From DASQPR01 sp963724705 (GTDB lineage: Bacteria > Actinomycetota > Actinomycetes > Mycobacteriales > Micromonosporaceae), in assembly GCA_963724705.1 (NCBI GenBank), contig CAVRVS010000004.1, forward strand, positions 1,550,001-1,614,000: DNA of 64,000 nucleotides, in the 5' to 3' direction. The position numbers were made by a program, and so were the translations under genes. Positions 26,819 through 35,536 of the stretch are shown here, one piece after another. Below the pieces are notes generated by a model. It saw nothing but the letters and a program-made list of their open reading frames with translations. It had not been told where the DNA came from and ran no database searches. Each line of letters opens with the position of its first letter. Position 1 is the first letter of the stretch.

Positions 26819-27361
26819 TCAGTCGTCGTCGTCGGCGACAGCGCCCGAGACCCGCGCGGCGTAGAGCTCGGCCAGTTCCGGCGCGACGGCGCGGAGGCGA
26901 ACGAGCGCCTTCGCGGTCTGCGACTTCACCGTGCCGATCTGGACGCCCATGAGTTCGGCGGTCTCCGCCTCCGAGCGATCCTCGAAATACCGGTAGACCA
27001 ACACCGCGCGCTGTTTCGCCGACAACTTGCCGAGCGCGCCGTGGATCGTCATCCGGTTGGTCAAACCGGTCGCCTCACCCGGTCCGCCGGTCGGTCGAGG
27101 CTCGGGCGCCTCATCGGTTATCGACTCCGCCACGCGGTTGCGTCGCCACCACGAGACCTGCAGGTGATACATCACCTTCCGGGTGTACGCCTCGGCGTTG
27201 GCCGGATCGGTCAGGCGCGACCATGACCGGTGGGTCCGCGCCAGCGCCGACTGCACGAGATCCTCGGCCAGATGCGCATCGCCGGTCAGAAGATAGGCCG
27301 ACCGGACCAATGCTGCGCGCTTAGCCCGGACGAACTCCTCGAAATCGCCCCCGCCATCCAC
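26819..27361 (-). CDS. SigE-family ECF RNA polymerase sigma factor
   Basis: 180 residues from GTG 27361, with GGAGG nine bases upstream. Region 2 is FEEFVRAKRAALVRSAYLLTGDAHLAEDLVQSALARTHRSW, in the form typical of the actinobacterial SigE-family group of ECF sigma factors; region 4 is LGKLSAKQRAVLVYRYFEDRSEAETAELMGVQIGTVKSQTAKALVRLR with its helix-turn-helix. The acidic tail ends in several Asp. No anti-sigma gene is adjacent. It is divergent from the Tad pilus locus with about 150 bp between the starts, so control of that locus is possible but unproven. Confidence 0.93.
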   Translation of the reverse strand: MDGGGDFEEFVRAKRAALVRSAYLLTGDAHLAEDLVQSALARTHRSWSRLTDPANAEAYTRKVMYHLQVSWWRRNRVAESITDEAPEPRPTGGPGEATGLTNRMTIHGALGKLSAKQRAVLVYRYFEDRSEAETAELMGVQIGTVKSQTAKALVRLRAVAPELAELYAARVSGAVADDDD

Positions 27362-27511
27362 CGTCCATGCCCTCCGACCGCCGCTGTTCGTCGAAGTTGA
27401 TCGTATTGCGGCCGTGCCAGTTCGCGCAGACCCGGACGGCGCCGCGGGCGACCTCGGACTCGTACGAACCGGGGGTCGCGCACCGGCCGGGCGTCGGCAA
27501 GGATGTCAGGC

Positions 27512-28255
27512 GTGTTCAGTCCGCTCTGGCTCGCGGTCGGCGCGGTCGTGGGCGCGGCGGCCGGCCCGGTCGTTCGCGCCGTCATCTTCTACTTTTCGGT
27601 GCCGACCGAGACGCCGTGGCGTACGGCCTGCCCGGCCTGCGGCGCCAGGATCGTCCCGACCGGCGCGCGGTCGTTGGCCCGCCTCCGACCGAGCGGGCGG
27701 TGCATCGAGTGCCACGAACGAGTCGGACCGCCGACCCTGGTCGTCGAGCTGGCCGGTGCGGCATCGGTCGGCGCGCTGGCCGGGTTCCTCGGGCCGCACC
27801 CGGCCACGCTCGCATTGGCGTGGGCGGCTCTGGTCGGCGTCGCGCTCGCCTTCGTCGACGTCGCCGTGCATCGCCTGCCCGACCGTCTCATCGCGAGCGG
27901 CATCGTCGGCGCCGCCGTGCTCTTCGGGATCGCCACCGCCGCCGGGGCATCGCCGCACCGGTTGCTGACCGCGGTGTTGTGCGCCCTGGCGACCGGCGCG
28001 GTCTATCTCGTCATCGTGTTCGTCTCGCCCCGTGGGATGGGGCTCGGCGACGCGAAGCTCGCCGTGCTGACGGGGCTCGTCACCGGCTGGTTCGGTGCAT
28101 GGGCGGCGGTCTACGGTGTGCTGCTCGGGATGATCATCGCAGGCATCGCCGGCATCGCGCTCCTCGCCGCGCGGCGGATCACGCGGCGCGACTCGATCGC
28201 GTACGGGCCATTCATGCTGCTCGGAGCGCTCGCCGCGATCCTGATCATCGGCTAA
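27512..28255 (+). CDS. tadV: Prepilin peptidase (A24 family)
   Basis: About 247 residues from GTG 27512, with AAGGA eight bases before it; ATG 27503 is an alternative. It is an integral membrane aspartate protease that cleaves, and often methylates, type IV-type prepilins. A CPAC...CIEC four-cysteine zinc site lies in the first cytoplasmic loop (about 40-70), which points to a bifunctional enzyme. The catalytic aspartates are those of FVDVAVHRLPD and of the GxGD motif in GMGLGDAKL. It is the first gene of the pilus locus and should process the TadE/pilin-like proteins encoded downstream. Confidence 0.9.
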   Translation: MFSPLWLAVGAVVGAAAGPVVRAVIFYFSVPTETPWRTACPACGARIVPTGARSLARLRPSGRCIECHERVGPPTLVVELAGAASVGALAGFLGPHPATLALAWAALVGVALAFVDVAVHRLPDRLIASGIVGAAVLFGIATAAGASPHRLLTAVLCALATGAVYLVIVFVSPRGMGLGDAKLAVLTGLVTGWFGAWAAVYGVLLGMIIAGIAGIALLAARRITRRDSIAYGPFMLLGALAAILIIG

Positions 28256-28577
28256 CTACGCCCACCAAAGTCGGGCGCGCGACCGCCCTTGCACGGTGCC
28301 ACGCTGGTCAATCACCACGTCAATCGACCCCTTGGCCGCCGGCGAAGTCATCCATTGTGCACGTGACCTCGTGGCTTGCAAGTTGACACGAGACGATTTC
28401 GCGATTCCGGCACCCCAGGTCAGCCATCGGGTCAGACAGATTCCTCCGTACGTCCGCTTACATCGACGTGCATGCACTGCGAGGGTCATCGTCGTTGCAG
28501 GGTGTAACGCGTCGCAGGTGGGAGGACGTGTGATTTTTTCACGTCCGGTCGATGCGTACGCAGGTTGCGGGGGCAGC
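28256..28577. other. 322-bp gap inside the pilus locus
   Basis: No protein-like frame. A TTGACA hexamer at 28383-28388 is the best -35 candidate, but it lacks a good -10 partner. The gap probably carries the promoter of the long coupled pilus gene set that begins at 28578. Confidence 0.4.
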
Positions 28578-29135
28578 GTGCGAGTGGCCGTGATGATGGT
28601 TGCTGCCTGCGTGGCGTTCGGGCTCGTCGCCTGTTCGCCCGCCGGGCCGGCCACTCCGGCGATCGAGCGCGCCCCCGTTCTCCCTGCTCGGACTGCTCCG
28701 ACCGTGGACGCGCCAGCGGCGAACGCCGCGAAGGCCGCTGCGCTCAGGGCGTACAACGGCTATCTCAACGCGTACGTGACGGCCTCACACACGGCGGATT
28801 GGAGCGCGAAGTCGATCGAGACGTACACCGCCGACCCACTGCGGCAACAGGCCCAGGTCGCCCTGCACGACCTGTTGGACGCTCACCACGTGATGAAGGG
28901 CCAGCCGAGCTCCCACCCGGTGGTCGCCGCAATCAACACGTCGGCGTCACCAGCGACCGTGCTCCTTGCGGACTGCGTTGATATGACCCATTGGATCGAG
29001 GTCCAGAAAGCGACGGGGAAGCCGGTGTCGGCCCGGCCGGGTGGCCGCGAGGCCGTGAGCGTCGTGGTCGTCGACTACCCCGGCCACGGATGGCTCGTGC
29101 AGCAGAGCAAGCAGTCGAAGGTGTCCACATGCTGA
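28578..29135 (+). CDS. Lipoprotein of the Tad locus
   Basis: 185 residues from GTG 28578, with GGGGG upstream. The signal peptide VAVMMVAACVAFGLVAC ends in a lipobox, so the mature protein is lipid-anchored outside the membrane. The body is Ala-rich and helical (AAKAAALRAYNGYLNAYVTASHTADW, then PLRQQAQVALHDLLDAHHVMKGQPSSHP) with a beta-type C-terminus (TVLLADCVDMTHWIEVQKATGKPV, VVVVDYPGHGWLVQQ), which recalls the NTF2-like outer-surface lipoproteins often found at the head of actinobacterial Tad loci. Its stop overlaps the next start by seven bases. Function unknown. Confidence 0.75.
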   Translation: MRVAVMMVAACVAFGLVACSPAGPATPAIERAPVLPARTAPTVDAPAANAAKAAALRAYNGYLNAYVTASHTADWSAKSIETYTADPLRQQAQVALHDLLDAHHVMKGQPSSHPVVAAINTSASPATVLLADCVDMTHWIEVQKATGKPVSARPGGREAVSVVVVDYPGHGWLVQQSKQSKVSTC

Positions 29136-30184
29136 GCCGACGCACTCGCGCTGGGGTCGTGGCCGCAATGGTGCTCACGCTGTCGATGACGACCGTGATT
29201 TCCACGCCCGCCGCCGGCGCTCCCATCCCGGCGTCCACTAGGCCGTCCGTCCTGTTGCCGGACACCTCAGCCGCAACCGCGGGACCGGTCGTGGGACGCG
29301 CCGCGATCGCGGCGATGCCGCCGGTAGCTCAGGCACCCGCCCACGCGGCTGCGGCGGCATCACCCCCAGTGTTCATGTCCGACAGCATCTGCACCTACAA
29401 CGGGAAACCGCTCACGACGTACGTCAGCGGCCTGACCGGCGGATGCTTCTCCTCGCTGCTCGGCGGCTACGACCCGCTCGACAACTGCTTCTGGAAGAAA
29501 TTGAATCCGCAGCCACCGGCGGGCGACCCCCTGTGGCAGGGGCAGTCACCGAGCACTGGCGGACAGCTCTACACCGTGACATGCGAGACCCACAACAGCG
29601 TGAACGTCGGCAATGCCGCTGCAACGGTGCAATACAGCCTGAACCCGCCGCTGAACCTCGCTCCCGTCACGGGGACAAACCTGCTCATCCAACTGGCCGT
29701 GAATGCCTTCGTCCAAGGCCTCGCGGTCGTGCCGATTCCGCAGACCGGCAATGCCCCGCCGAACGGCGCGGCTGTCGTCGGCCTGCCGATCTGGATGTGG
29801 GCCGACATTCCGCACCCGTTCTGGGACCAGCTGGCGGGCAGCGCGAACATTCCTTTTGTGGGGAAAGTGTCGATCATATTAGAGGGCGAGCAGGTCGACT
29901 GGGACATGGGTGATGGACAGCACATCATGTGTTCGACACCGGGTACGGCCTACACGAAACCGGCGCTACCGAACGTCGCCTACGAGGTCTACACGGGTAC
30001 CGCCGGTCCGTCGCCCGACTGCGGCTACAAGTACAAGACGTCCGGCACGTACGGCGTCACCGCGACCGTGACCTGGTTGGCCGCGTTCCAACTCGGCAAG
30101 AACAACTCCGGCACGTTCGTGGTCTCACGTACGACGGCCATCAAGCCCATCACTATCGGCGAATTACAGGCGGTGACGGAATGA
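29129..30184 (+). CDS. Secreted PKD-like protein of the Tad locus
   Basis: 351 residues from ATG 29129, which lies inside the end of the lipoprotein gene. An N-terminal signal peptide (RAGVVAAMVLTLSMTTVISTPAAGA) is followed by a linker, then a cysteine-containing domain (CTYNGKPLTTYVSGLTGGC, DNCFWKKLNPQPPAGDPLW). The C-terminal part has VDWDMGDGQHIMCSTPGTAY and CGYKYKTSGTYGVTATVTW, a PKD-like beta sandwich with a cysteine pair. No catalytic residues are recognised. Position and coupling (ATGA with the SAF gene) indicate an external component or adhesin of the pilus; that role is inferred. Confidence 0.75.
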   Translation: MLSRRTRAGVVAAMVLTLSMTTVISTPAAGAPIPASTRPSVLLPDTSAATAGPVVGRAAIAAMPPVAQAPAHAAAAASPPVFMSDSICTYNGKPLTTYVSGLTGGCFSSLLGGYDPLDNCFWKKLNPQPPAGDPLWQGQSPSTGGQLYTVTCETHNSVNVGNAAATVQYSLNPPLNLAPVTGTNLLIQLAVNAFVQGLAVVPIPQTGNAPPNGAAVVGLPIWMWADIPHPFWDQLAGSANIPFVGKVSIILEGEQVDWDMGDGQHIMCSTPGTAYTKPALPNVAYEVYTGTAGPSPDCGYKYKTSGTYGVTATVTWLAAFQLGKNNSGTFVVSRTTAIKPITIGELQAVTE

Positions 30185-30840
30185 CCGTGTCAGCGAAGAT
30201 TCCCGCGAGTCGCAGCGCTAATGCCACGACCGCGGGAAACGGAGGCGGGCCGATCGCGGCACCGCGCGTCGTGAACAACCGGCGGGTGCGTACCGGCGGC
30301 GTCTTGCTCGGCGTGCTGCTGCTGGTTCTCGGCGCGGCGTTGTCCGGGCTGGCGCTGTTGTCGGCAACACGCACGTCGGCGTACGTGGCCGTCGCGAACA
30401 ACATTCAAGCCGGCGCAAAGATCGGCCCTGCGGATTTGAAGTTCGTGGAACTCAGCGGTGGCCAGGGCCTGCTGGCAATTCCCTCGGCCCAGATCAACAC
30501 CGTGATCGGGCAGTACGCCGCGACAACACTGAACGCCGGCAGCCTTGTCGTGCCGTCGGATCTGTCCACGAAGACGTTGGTCGGCCCGGGCCAGGCCGAA
30601 ATCAGCATCCACGTCGGAGCGCTGCCGTCGTCGACGCTGAAGCCTGGCGACCAGGTGTTCCTGGTCGCGACCGGTGCCGCTCCGGGCGCGGCCGCCCCGA
30701 CCTACCCGGCGACCGTGATCGACATGGGTACGCCTGGCAGCGACGGATCGGTGGGCATGCATGTCGCCGTCGAGTCGGGCTCGGCCGCGACCATCCTGTC
30801 GCTCGGCGGCGGCCTCCAGCTGTACGTGGTGGGGCGCTGA
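30181..30840 (+). CDS. cpaB: SAF-domain pilus assembly protein (CpaB/RcpC-like)
   Basis: 219 residues starting in the ATGA overlap. One membrane helix (VLLGVLLLVLGAALSGLALL) is followed by a SAF domain, YVAVANNIQAGAKIGPADLKFVELSGG, and a beta-rich RcpC-like region with LKPGDQVFLVAT. CpaB proteins sit in the periplasmic or outer-face part of Tad machines and are thought to help organise the pilus channel through glycan contact. In a Gram-positive wall the partner may be peptidoglycan. The length is short for CpaB but usual for actinobacteria. Confidence 0.85.
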   Translation: MTVSAKIPASRSANATTAGNGGGPIAAPRVVNNRRVRTGGVLLGVLLLVLGAALSGLALLSATRTSAYVAVANNIQAGAKIGPADLKFVELSGGQGLLAIPSAQINTVIGQYAATTLNAGSLVVPSDLSTKTLVGPGQAEISIHVGALPSSTLKPGDQVFLVATGAAPGAAAPTYPATVIDMGTPGSDGSVGMHVAVESGSAATILSLGGGLQLYVVGR

Positions 30841-30842
30841 TC

Positions 30843-31637
30843 GTGGCGTTGATCGCAGTCACGGCCGCCAAGGGATCACCCGGCGTCACGACCACCGCGC
30901 TGGCGTACACGATGACGTGGACGTCGCCGGTGATCCTGGCCGAGTGTGACCCGGCCGGCGGTTCGGTGCTGGCCGGATTCCTTCGCGGCCAACTCAGCGC
31001 CGACCGCGGGCTGGTTCCCCTGGCGGTCGCCGAGCTGCGCAGCGAACGACTCGCGACCGACTTCTGGCGACATCTGGTCGACTTCGACCCACCCAACCAG
31101 CAGCGCCTGTTGCTGCCCGGCACCAGCGAGCCTGCGCAGGCCGGCAGCCTTGAGCCGATCTGGGGTCGCCTCGCGACCTACTTCGCTTCGCTGGAGCAGA
31201 GGCACCGGTTCGATGTGTTCGCCGACTGTGGGCGCCTGGCCGCGCCGCATCCGCCGGCACCGATCATGCAGGCGGCCGATCTTGTGCTCGTAGTCATGCG
31301 CCCGACCCTGCCGTCGATCGCGGCCACCGCCGCCGCGATCCGGTCGCTGCGCGTCACTCAGGCCGAACACGGTTCGGTGGACTCACTCGGGCTCGCGGTT
31401 GTCGGCACCGGGCGGTACTCGGCGTCGGAAGTCGCCAAGCACCTGCAGACTCCAGTCGTCGTCGAACTCCCCCATGACACTCGCAGCGGGAGCGCGCTTT
31501 CGGAGGGTGGCGCCGTCCGGCACTCCTGGCCGCTGCTACGCCGCACGACCGAATCGGAAGCACGGCTTCGCGCACTCATCGCCCGACGGCGCATGCCGCG
31601 CAGCCTCGCCAACCAGGAGGTGGGGCGTGGCCATTGA
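30843..31637 (+). CDS. MinD/ParA-like pilus-locus ATPase homologue (TadZ/CpaE-type)
   Basis: 264 residues from GTG 30843. The N-terminus IAVTAAKGSPGVTTTALAYTM aligns with the deviant Walker A motif of ParA/MinD proteins: the signature lysine (AKG) is kept, but the phosphate-binding lysine of GK(S/T) is replaced by valine (GVTTT). LAECDPAGGSV corresponds to the Walker A' aspartate region and DVFADCGRL to Walker B. In Tad systems this protein places the machine at the cell pole. The altered P-loop suggests weak or no ATP hydrolysis. It overlaps the tadA start by 11 bases. Confidence 0.8.
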   Translation: MALIAVTAAKGSPGVTTTALAYTMTWTSPVILAECDPAGGSVLAGFLRGQLSADRGLVPLAVAELRSERLATDFWRHLVDFDPPNQQRLLLPGTSEPAQAGSLEPIWGRLATYFASLEQRHRFDVFADCGRLAAPHPPAPIMQAADLVLVVMRPTLPSIAATAAAIRSLRVTQAEHGSVDSLGLAVVGTGRYSASEVAKHLQTPVVVELPHDTRSGSALSEGGAVRHSWPLLRRTTESEARLRALIARRRMPRSLANQEVGRGH

Positions 31638-33465
31638 TCCGGACTACGAGATCATTGCGGCCGACGACGGCTACCCCGCCGATGGTTACGTTCCGCCGCA
31701 GCGTGCGGCCGATCCGTTCGCGCACCGGTGGGCCGACGACGTGACCCGCGGCATGCCATTGCCGCCGGGCCGGTCCCACGGCGACGACCAAGACCCTGCG
31801 GATGGTTACGGTCGCGGCGGTGCGGCCGGCTACGACGACGGTCGCGGCTGGGAGGACCAGCGCGGGTATGGCGAACGTGACGTCTACGACCAGCCGCCGT
31901 CGGTGGTCCCGACCTGGCCGCAATCGAGCTACCACAACGGCATTGCCCACCACGGCGCGAATGGATCCCGGCTGCCGGCGCCGGTGTCGCCGAGCCCTGT
32001 CGGTAGCCTCGCTCCGCACGCGGCCGCACACGTGACAGAACCGCCGATGGAGCGCACCGTGACGTCGAGTGGGTCTAGCACACGGGTCGACTACGACGCA
32101 GTGCGCCTGCTGCGCACCCAGATCGGCGAGGCGCTGACGCGTTGGCTGCGCACCGAGTCGGATCCCAACGATGAGGACATCCAGCGCGAGCGCGAGCAGC
32201 TCGCCGTCGAAATGGTCGCGCGCTACTCGGACATGATGCGTCGCGGCGGCACGCCGATGACCGCCGACGACGAGGCGGTGCTGCTCAACACCGTACGAGC
32301 GGACATGATCGGTCTCGGCCGGCTGCAGAAGATGCTGACCGACCCGACCATCGAGGAAGTGCACATCCTCGGCTGCGACCGGGTACGCATCACTAGGCGC
32401 AGCGGCGTCATCGAACTCGGCGATCCGATCGCGAGCAGCGACGAGGAGATGGTCGAGGTTCTCCAGATGCTCGCTCGGCGCGCCGGCGCGACCGAACGGT
32501 CATTGTCGACGTCGCGCCCGATCCTCGACCTGCAGTTGCCCGGAGGAGAACGGCTGGCCGCTACCTATCAGGTCAGTCACCGGCCGTACGCGGTGATCCG
32601 TCAGCACAACACGCTCGAAGTCACGTTGGACGATATCTCCGGCGGCGCGCCCGGGCTCGACGAGATGATCGACCCGTTGATGCGCGATTTCCTACGTGCG
32701 TCGGTGATGGCAGGCCTGAACATCATGGTGGCCGGGCGCGCCGGTGCCGGCAAGACAACGATGTTGCGTGCGCTGGCCAGCGAGATCCCACCGGACGAGC
32801 CGTTCATCCTGCTTGAAGAGAGCCGCGAGCTCGGTCTCCACCGCAACGAGCGGCACAAGTGGGTGATGAGCTTCGAGTCTCGGGACGGACATGGCGAGCG
32901 CGGCCCCGACGGCCGGCCCGCCGGCGAGATTACGATCGCCGATCTCATTCCCGTGTCGCTGCGGATGGGCGCTCAACGGATCATCGTCGGCGAGGTCCGG
33001 TCGCGCGAGATCGTGCCGATGCTCGAAGCGATGACGACGAGCCGCGGCTCAATGTGCACAATCCACGCCCGCACTGCCGCGTCAGTCACGGACCGCATCA
33101 TCCAACTGGCTCTGTCCTATGGCCCGGCCATGACGCCCGATCTCGCCCAGCGTACGGCCGCGAACGGCCTGGATCTCATCGTGTACGTGAACCTGGCCGA
33201 CGAGACCGGCATCGGCGGCCGCAAGCACCGGTTCGTCGCGAGCATCGAAGAGGTCATCGGGACGGCTCCGGGCGGTCGGATTGCACACACGACGGTGTTC
33301 GGTCCAGGTCTCGACGGTCGAGGGGCGCCGCGCCACCTGCCCGAACGGATCCGCGATGACCTTGCGCGGATCGGGTATGACGCTCGCCAGCTCGGGCCAT
33401 GGATCGACGCCGGCCACGGTGCCTGGCGCACACGACTCGAGTCGGTACGGGGGCAGCGCCGATGA
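31627..33465 (+). CDS. tadA: Tad pilus assembly ATPase TadA/CpaF
   Basis: 612 residues from GTG 31627, preceded by GGAGG. The first 140 residues are Asp/Gly/Tyr/Pro-rich and probably disordered. The secretion ATPase follows: an N-terminal domain (LLRTQIGEALTRWLRTE...), then Walker A VAGRAGAGKTTML, the Asp box (FILLEESRELGL), Walker B with IIVGEVRSREIVPMLEAM and the His box CTIHARTAASV. It hexamerises at the cytoplasmic face and drives pilus extension, and possibly retraction. It ends in ATGA with tadB. The long disordered N-terminus is unusual in size. Confidence 0.95.
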   Translation: MAIDPDYEIIAADDGYPADGYVPPQRAADPFAHRWADDVTRGMPLPPGRSHGDDQDPADGYGRGGAAGYDDGRGWEDQRGYGERDVYDQPPSVVPTWPQSSYHNGIAHHGANGSRLPAPVSPSPVGSLAPHAAAHVTEPPMERTVTSSGSSTRVDYDAVRLLRTQIGEALTRWLRTESDPNDEDIQREREQLAVEMVARYSDMMRRGGTPMTADDEAVLLNTVRADMIGLGRLQKMLTDPTIEEVHILGCDRVRITRRSGVIELGDPIASSDEEMVEVLQMLARRAGATERSLSTSRPILDLQLPGGERLAATYQVSHRPYAVIRQHNTLEVTLDDISGGAPGLDEMIDPLMRDFLRASVMAGLNIMVAGRAGAGKTTMLRALASEIPPDEPFILLEESRELGLHRNERHKWVMSFESRDGHGERGPDGRPAGEITIADLIPVSLRMGAQRIIVGEVRSREIVPMLEAMTTSRGSMCTIHARTAASVTDRIIQLALSYGPAMTPDLAQRTAANGLDLIVYVNLADETGIGGRKHRFVASIEEVIGTAPGGRIAHTTVFGPGLDGRGAPRHLPERIRDDLARIGYDARQLGPWIDAGHGAWRTRLESVRGQRR

Positions 33466-34391
33466 CACTCGTCCTGATCGCCTTCATTGGCGGCGTGCTG
33501 TGGATCGGCGGCGCCGTTGCGCTGATTGTCGGCATGGTCGGCACCAGGAAACCGGCCGGACCCCCGAGTGCCAGCGGCGACGCTGTGCTCCGGTTCTGGA
33601 ATGGTCCGGGCCGGACGGCGGCCGAACGCCGCCGCCATCGGCTGATCCTGATCGCCGGTGTGGTCGCCGGGATCCTCGCCTACGTCATCACGAAACTCCC
33701 GGTCGCCGGGTTCCTGGTCGCGGCAGCGGTCCCCGGCGCGCCGTGGCTGTTCACCGTTGGCAACGAGGAGCGCAACCGGATCGACCAGATCGAGGCGATC
33801 GGTGAATGGGCCCGGCGCCTCAAGGACATCTCCGCCGTCGGCACCGGTCTGCAGCAGGCGATCGTCGCCAGTTCGGCCACCGCGCCGCACGCTATCGCCG
33901 GCGACGTCCGCGACCTGGCCGTACGCCTTCAGGCCGGACTCGACGCGCGCGAGGCGCTGATGCTGTTCGCCGACGCGATCGGCGACCCGATCTGCGACCA
34001 GGTCGTCGCGGCGCTGATCCTGCACTTGACCGATCGCGGCGACCGCCTCGGTGAGGTGCTGCTGTCCATCGCGAGCGCAGCGGGTGCTGAGGTAGCAACG
34101 CGACGCGAGGTCGACGCGAAGCGGACTCAGTCGCGCTTCGGCGTTCGATTCCTGACCATCACCACGCTGCTCGCTCTGGCCTACGGCATCGTCCGGCCGA
34201 GTTACATGCAGCCGTACCGGTCGCCGGTCGGCCAGTTCATCATGGCGATGCTCGCATTGCTGTTCACGGGCGTCCTGTTGTGGGTGCGCAAGATGAGCCA
34301 ACCCGAGCCGGCACCGCGCTTCCTCAATACGCCGGGTCAGCACATCGCTGAGCACCACGTGCCGAGCCAGTGGACGGAGTCAACCCGATGA
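33462..34391 (+). CDS. tadB: TadB-like GspF-family inner-membrane protein
   Basis: 309 residues. Membrane helices lie at the N-terminus (LVLIAFIGGVLWIGGAVALIVG), around 65-100, and at the C-terminus (LTITTLLALAYGIV and FIMAMLALLFTGVLLWV). Between them, the cytoplasmic GspF helical domain reads QIEAIGEWARRLKDISAVGTGLQQAIVASS...VRLQAGLDAREALMLFADAI. It is one half of the Tad membrane platform on which TadA acts, the other half being TadC. It is coupled on both sides by ATGA overlaps. Confidence 0.92.
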   Translation: MTLVLIAFIGGVLWIGGAVALIVGMVGTRKPAGPPSASGDAVLRFWNGPGRTAAERRRHRLILIAGVVAGILAYVITKLPVAGFLVAAAVPGAPWLFTVGNEERNRIDQIEAIGEWARRLKDISAVGTGLQQAIVASSATAPHAIAGDVRDLAVRLQAGLDAREALMLFADAIGDPICDQVVAALILHLTDRGDRLGEVLLSIASAAGAEVATRREVDAKRTQSRFGVRFLTITTLLALAYGIVRPSYMQPYRSPVGQFIMAMLALLFTGVLLWVRKMSQPEPAPRFLNTPGQHIAEHHVPSQWTESTR

Positions 34392-35260
34392 TCATCTCCT
34401 GGGAGCTGCCGCTCGCCGTGCTCGGCGGTGCCGTGGTCGGCGTAGGTGTGTTCGGCATCATCAGAGAGCTGCTTCCGGCCACCCCGTCGCTCGGTCCGAC
34501 GCTCGCTCGCCTCCAGCCCTCGCTCGACGCGCCAGCGTCGATGCTGGTCGAGCCGACGCTCGGCCCGTGGGGCTGGCTTGCTCGGATCGCCCCGGTGCCG
34601 GCGACCGATCTTGCCATTCTGGGCAAACGCAAGGATGCCTACCTCACCTCGATCGCCACCTCGGCGCTGTCCGGCTTGATCGCGCCGGGCGTTCTCACAG
34701 CGCTGCTGGCTCTCGCCGGTGTGCACATTCCGATCATCGTGCCGGTCGTGCTCGGCCTCATGTGCGGTTTCGTCTTCGCTCTGATCGCGCGAAGGGATGT
34801 TGGTCGCAAAGCGACCGATGCCCGACGCGAGTTTCACCGGGCGTTCGTGACGTATGTCGACCTCGTCGTCCTGGAACTCACCGCGGCCGGTCCGGTGCAG
34901 GCGATGGAGTCGGCGGTGCGCATTTGCCACGGCTGGGTCTTTGACCGCATCGGCGAGGCGCTGACGCAGGCGCAACTACAGATGACCTTCCCATGGGATC
35001 AGCTGCACATCCTCGGCGAGGAGATCGACGTCGTCGAACTGCAGGACTTCGCCGGCATCATGCGGTCGGCCGGCGACTCGGGTGCTCAGGTGCAGCAGAC
35101 CCTACGAGAACAGGCGACCGCGATGCGCGATCGCCTGCGGACGGACTCGCTCGGACGCGCGGAGTCGATCAGCGCAAAGCTCGAGATGCCGGCCGCGTTC
35201 CTGGTAATCGTCCTGGCGCTCTTCATGATCTACCCCCTGATCGCCAGGCTGAAAAAGTAA
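34388..35260 (+). CDS. tadC: TadC-like GspF-family inner-membrane protein
   Basis: 290 residues. It has an N-terminal helix, two central helices (GLIAPGVLTALLALAGVHIPIIVPVVLGLMCGFVFALI) and a C-terminal helix (AAFLVIVLALFMIYPLI). The cytoplasmic GspF-type segment contains REFHRAFVTYVDLVVLELTAAGPVQAMESAV and ELQDFAGIMRSAGDSGAQVQQTLREQATAMRDR, the pattern typical of TadC. It forms the platform with TadB. A 51-bp gap separates it from the small gene that follows. Confidence 0.92.
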   Translation: MIISWELPLAVLGGAVVGVGVFGIIRELLPATPSLGPTLARLQPSLDAPASMLVEPTLGPWGWLARIAPVPATDLAILGKRKDAYLTSIATSALSGLIAPGVLTALLALAGVHIPIIVPVVLGLMCGFVFALIARRDVGRKATDARREFHRAFVTYVDLVVLELTAAGPVQAMESAVRICHGWVFDRIGEALTQAQLQMTFPWDQLHILGEEIDVVELQDFAGIMRSAGDSGAQVQQTLREQATAMRDRLRTDSLGRAESISAKLEMPAAFLVIVLALFMIYPLIARLKK

Positions 35261-35311
35261 CACCTGTCCAGGGGTTCGCCCCGGAGCCCCCCATGAAGGG
35301 AGAACCACCCC

Positions 35312-35536
35312 GTGTTTCTCAAGATGTATGTGGCCGCATCGATGCGTTGGAGACAACTCAGGCACCCGGATGAGTTCGATCGCGGCGATTCCCCCGTGCC
35401 AACCGTCATCATGTGGATCGGTATCGCCGTCGTGGCGGTCGGCCTCATCGTGTGGGTCGGCAAGTACGTCTACGCCTACGCGAACACGGCACCAACGGCG
35501 CCCGCCACGCCAGTCGGTCCGTCCGCGGCGCCGTGA
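35312..35536 (+). CDS. Small one-helix protein, pilin candidate
   Basis: 74 residues from GTG 35312, with GGGAGA upstream. It lies exactly where actinobacterial Tad loci carry their Flp-type pilin or a small membrane protein. A basic leader (MRWRQLRHPDEFDRG) precedes a single hydrophobic helix, TVIMWIGIAVVAVGLIVWVG, and a Pro/Ala tail. The DRG-DSPVP junction resembles the DRG-TSPIE junction of the TadE gene next door, but the glutamate at position +5 after a prepilin cleavage site is absent (Pro). It is therefore either an atypical pilin or a membrane accessory. The next gene starts in its stop (GTGA). Confidence 0.6.
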   Translation: MFLKMYVAASMRWRQLRHPDEFDRGDSPVPTVIMWIGIAVVAVGLIVWVGKYVYAYANTAPTAPATPVGPSAAP

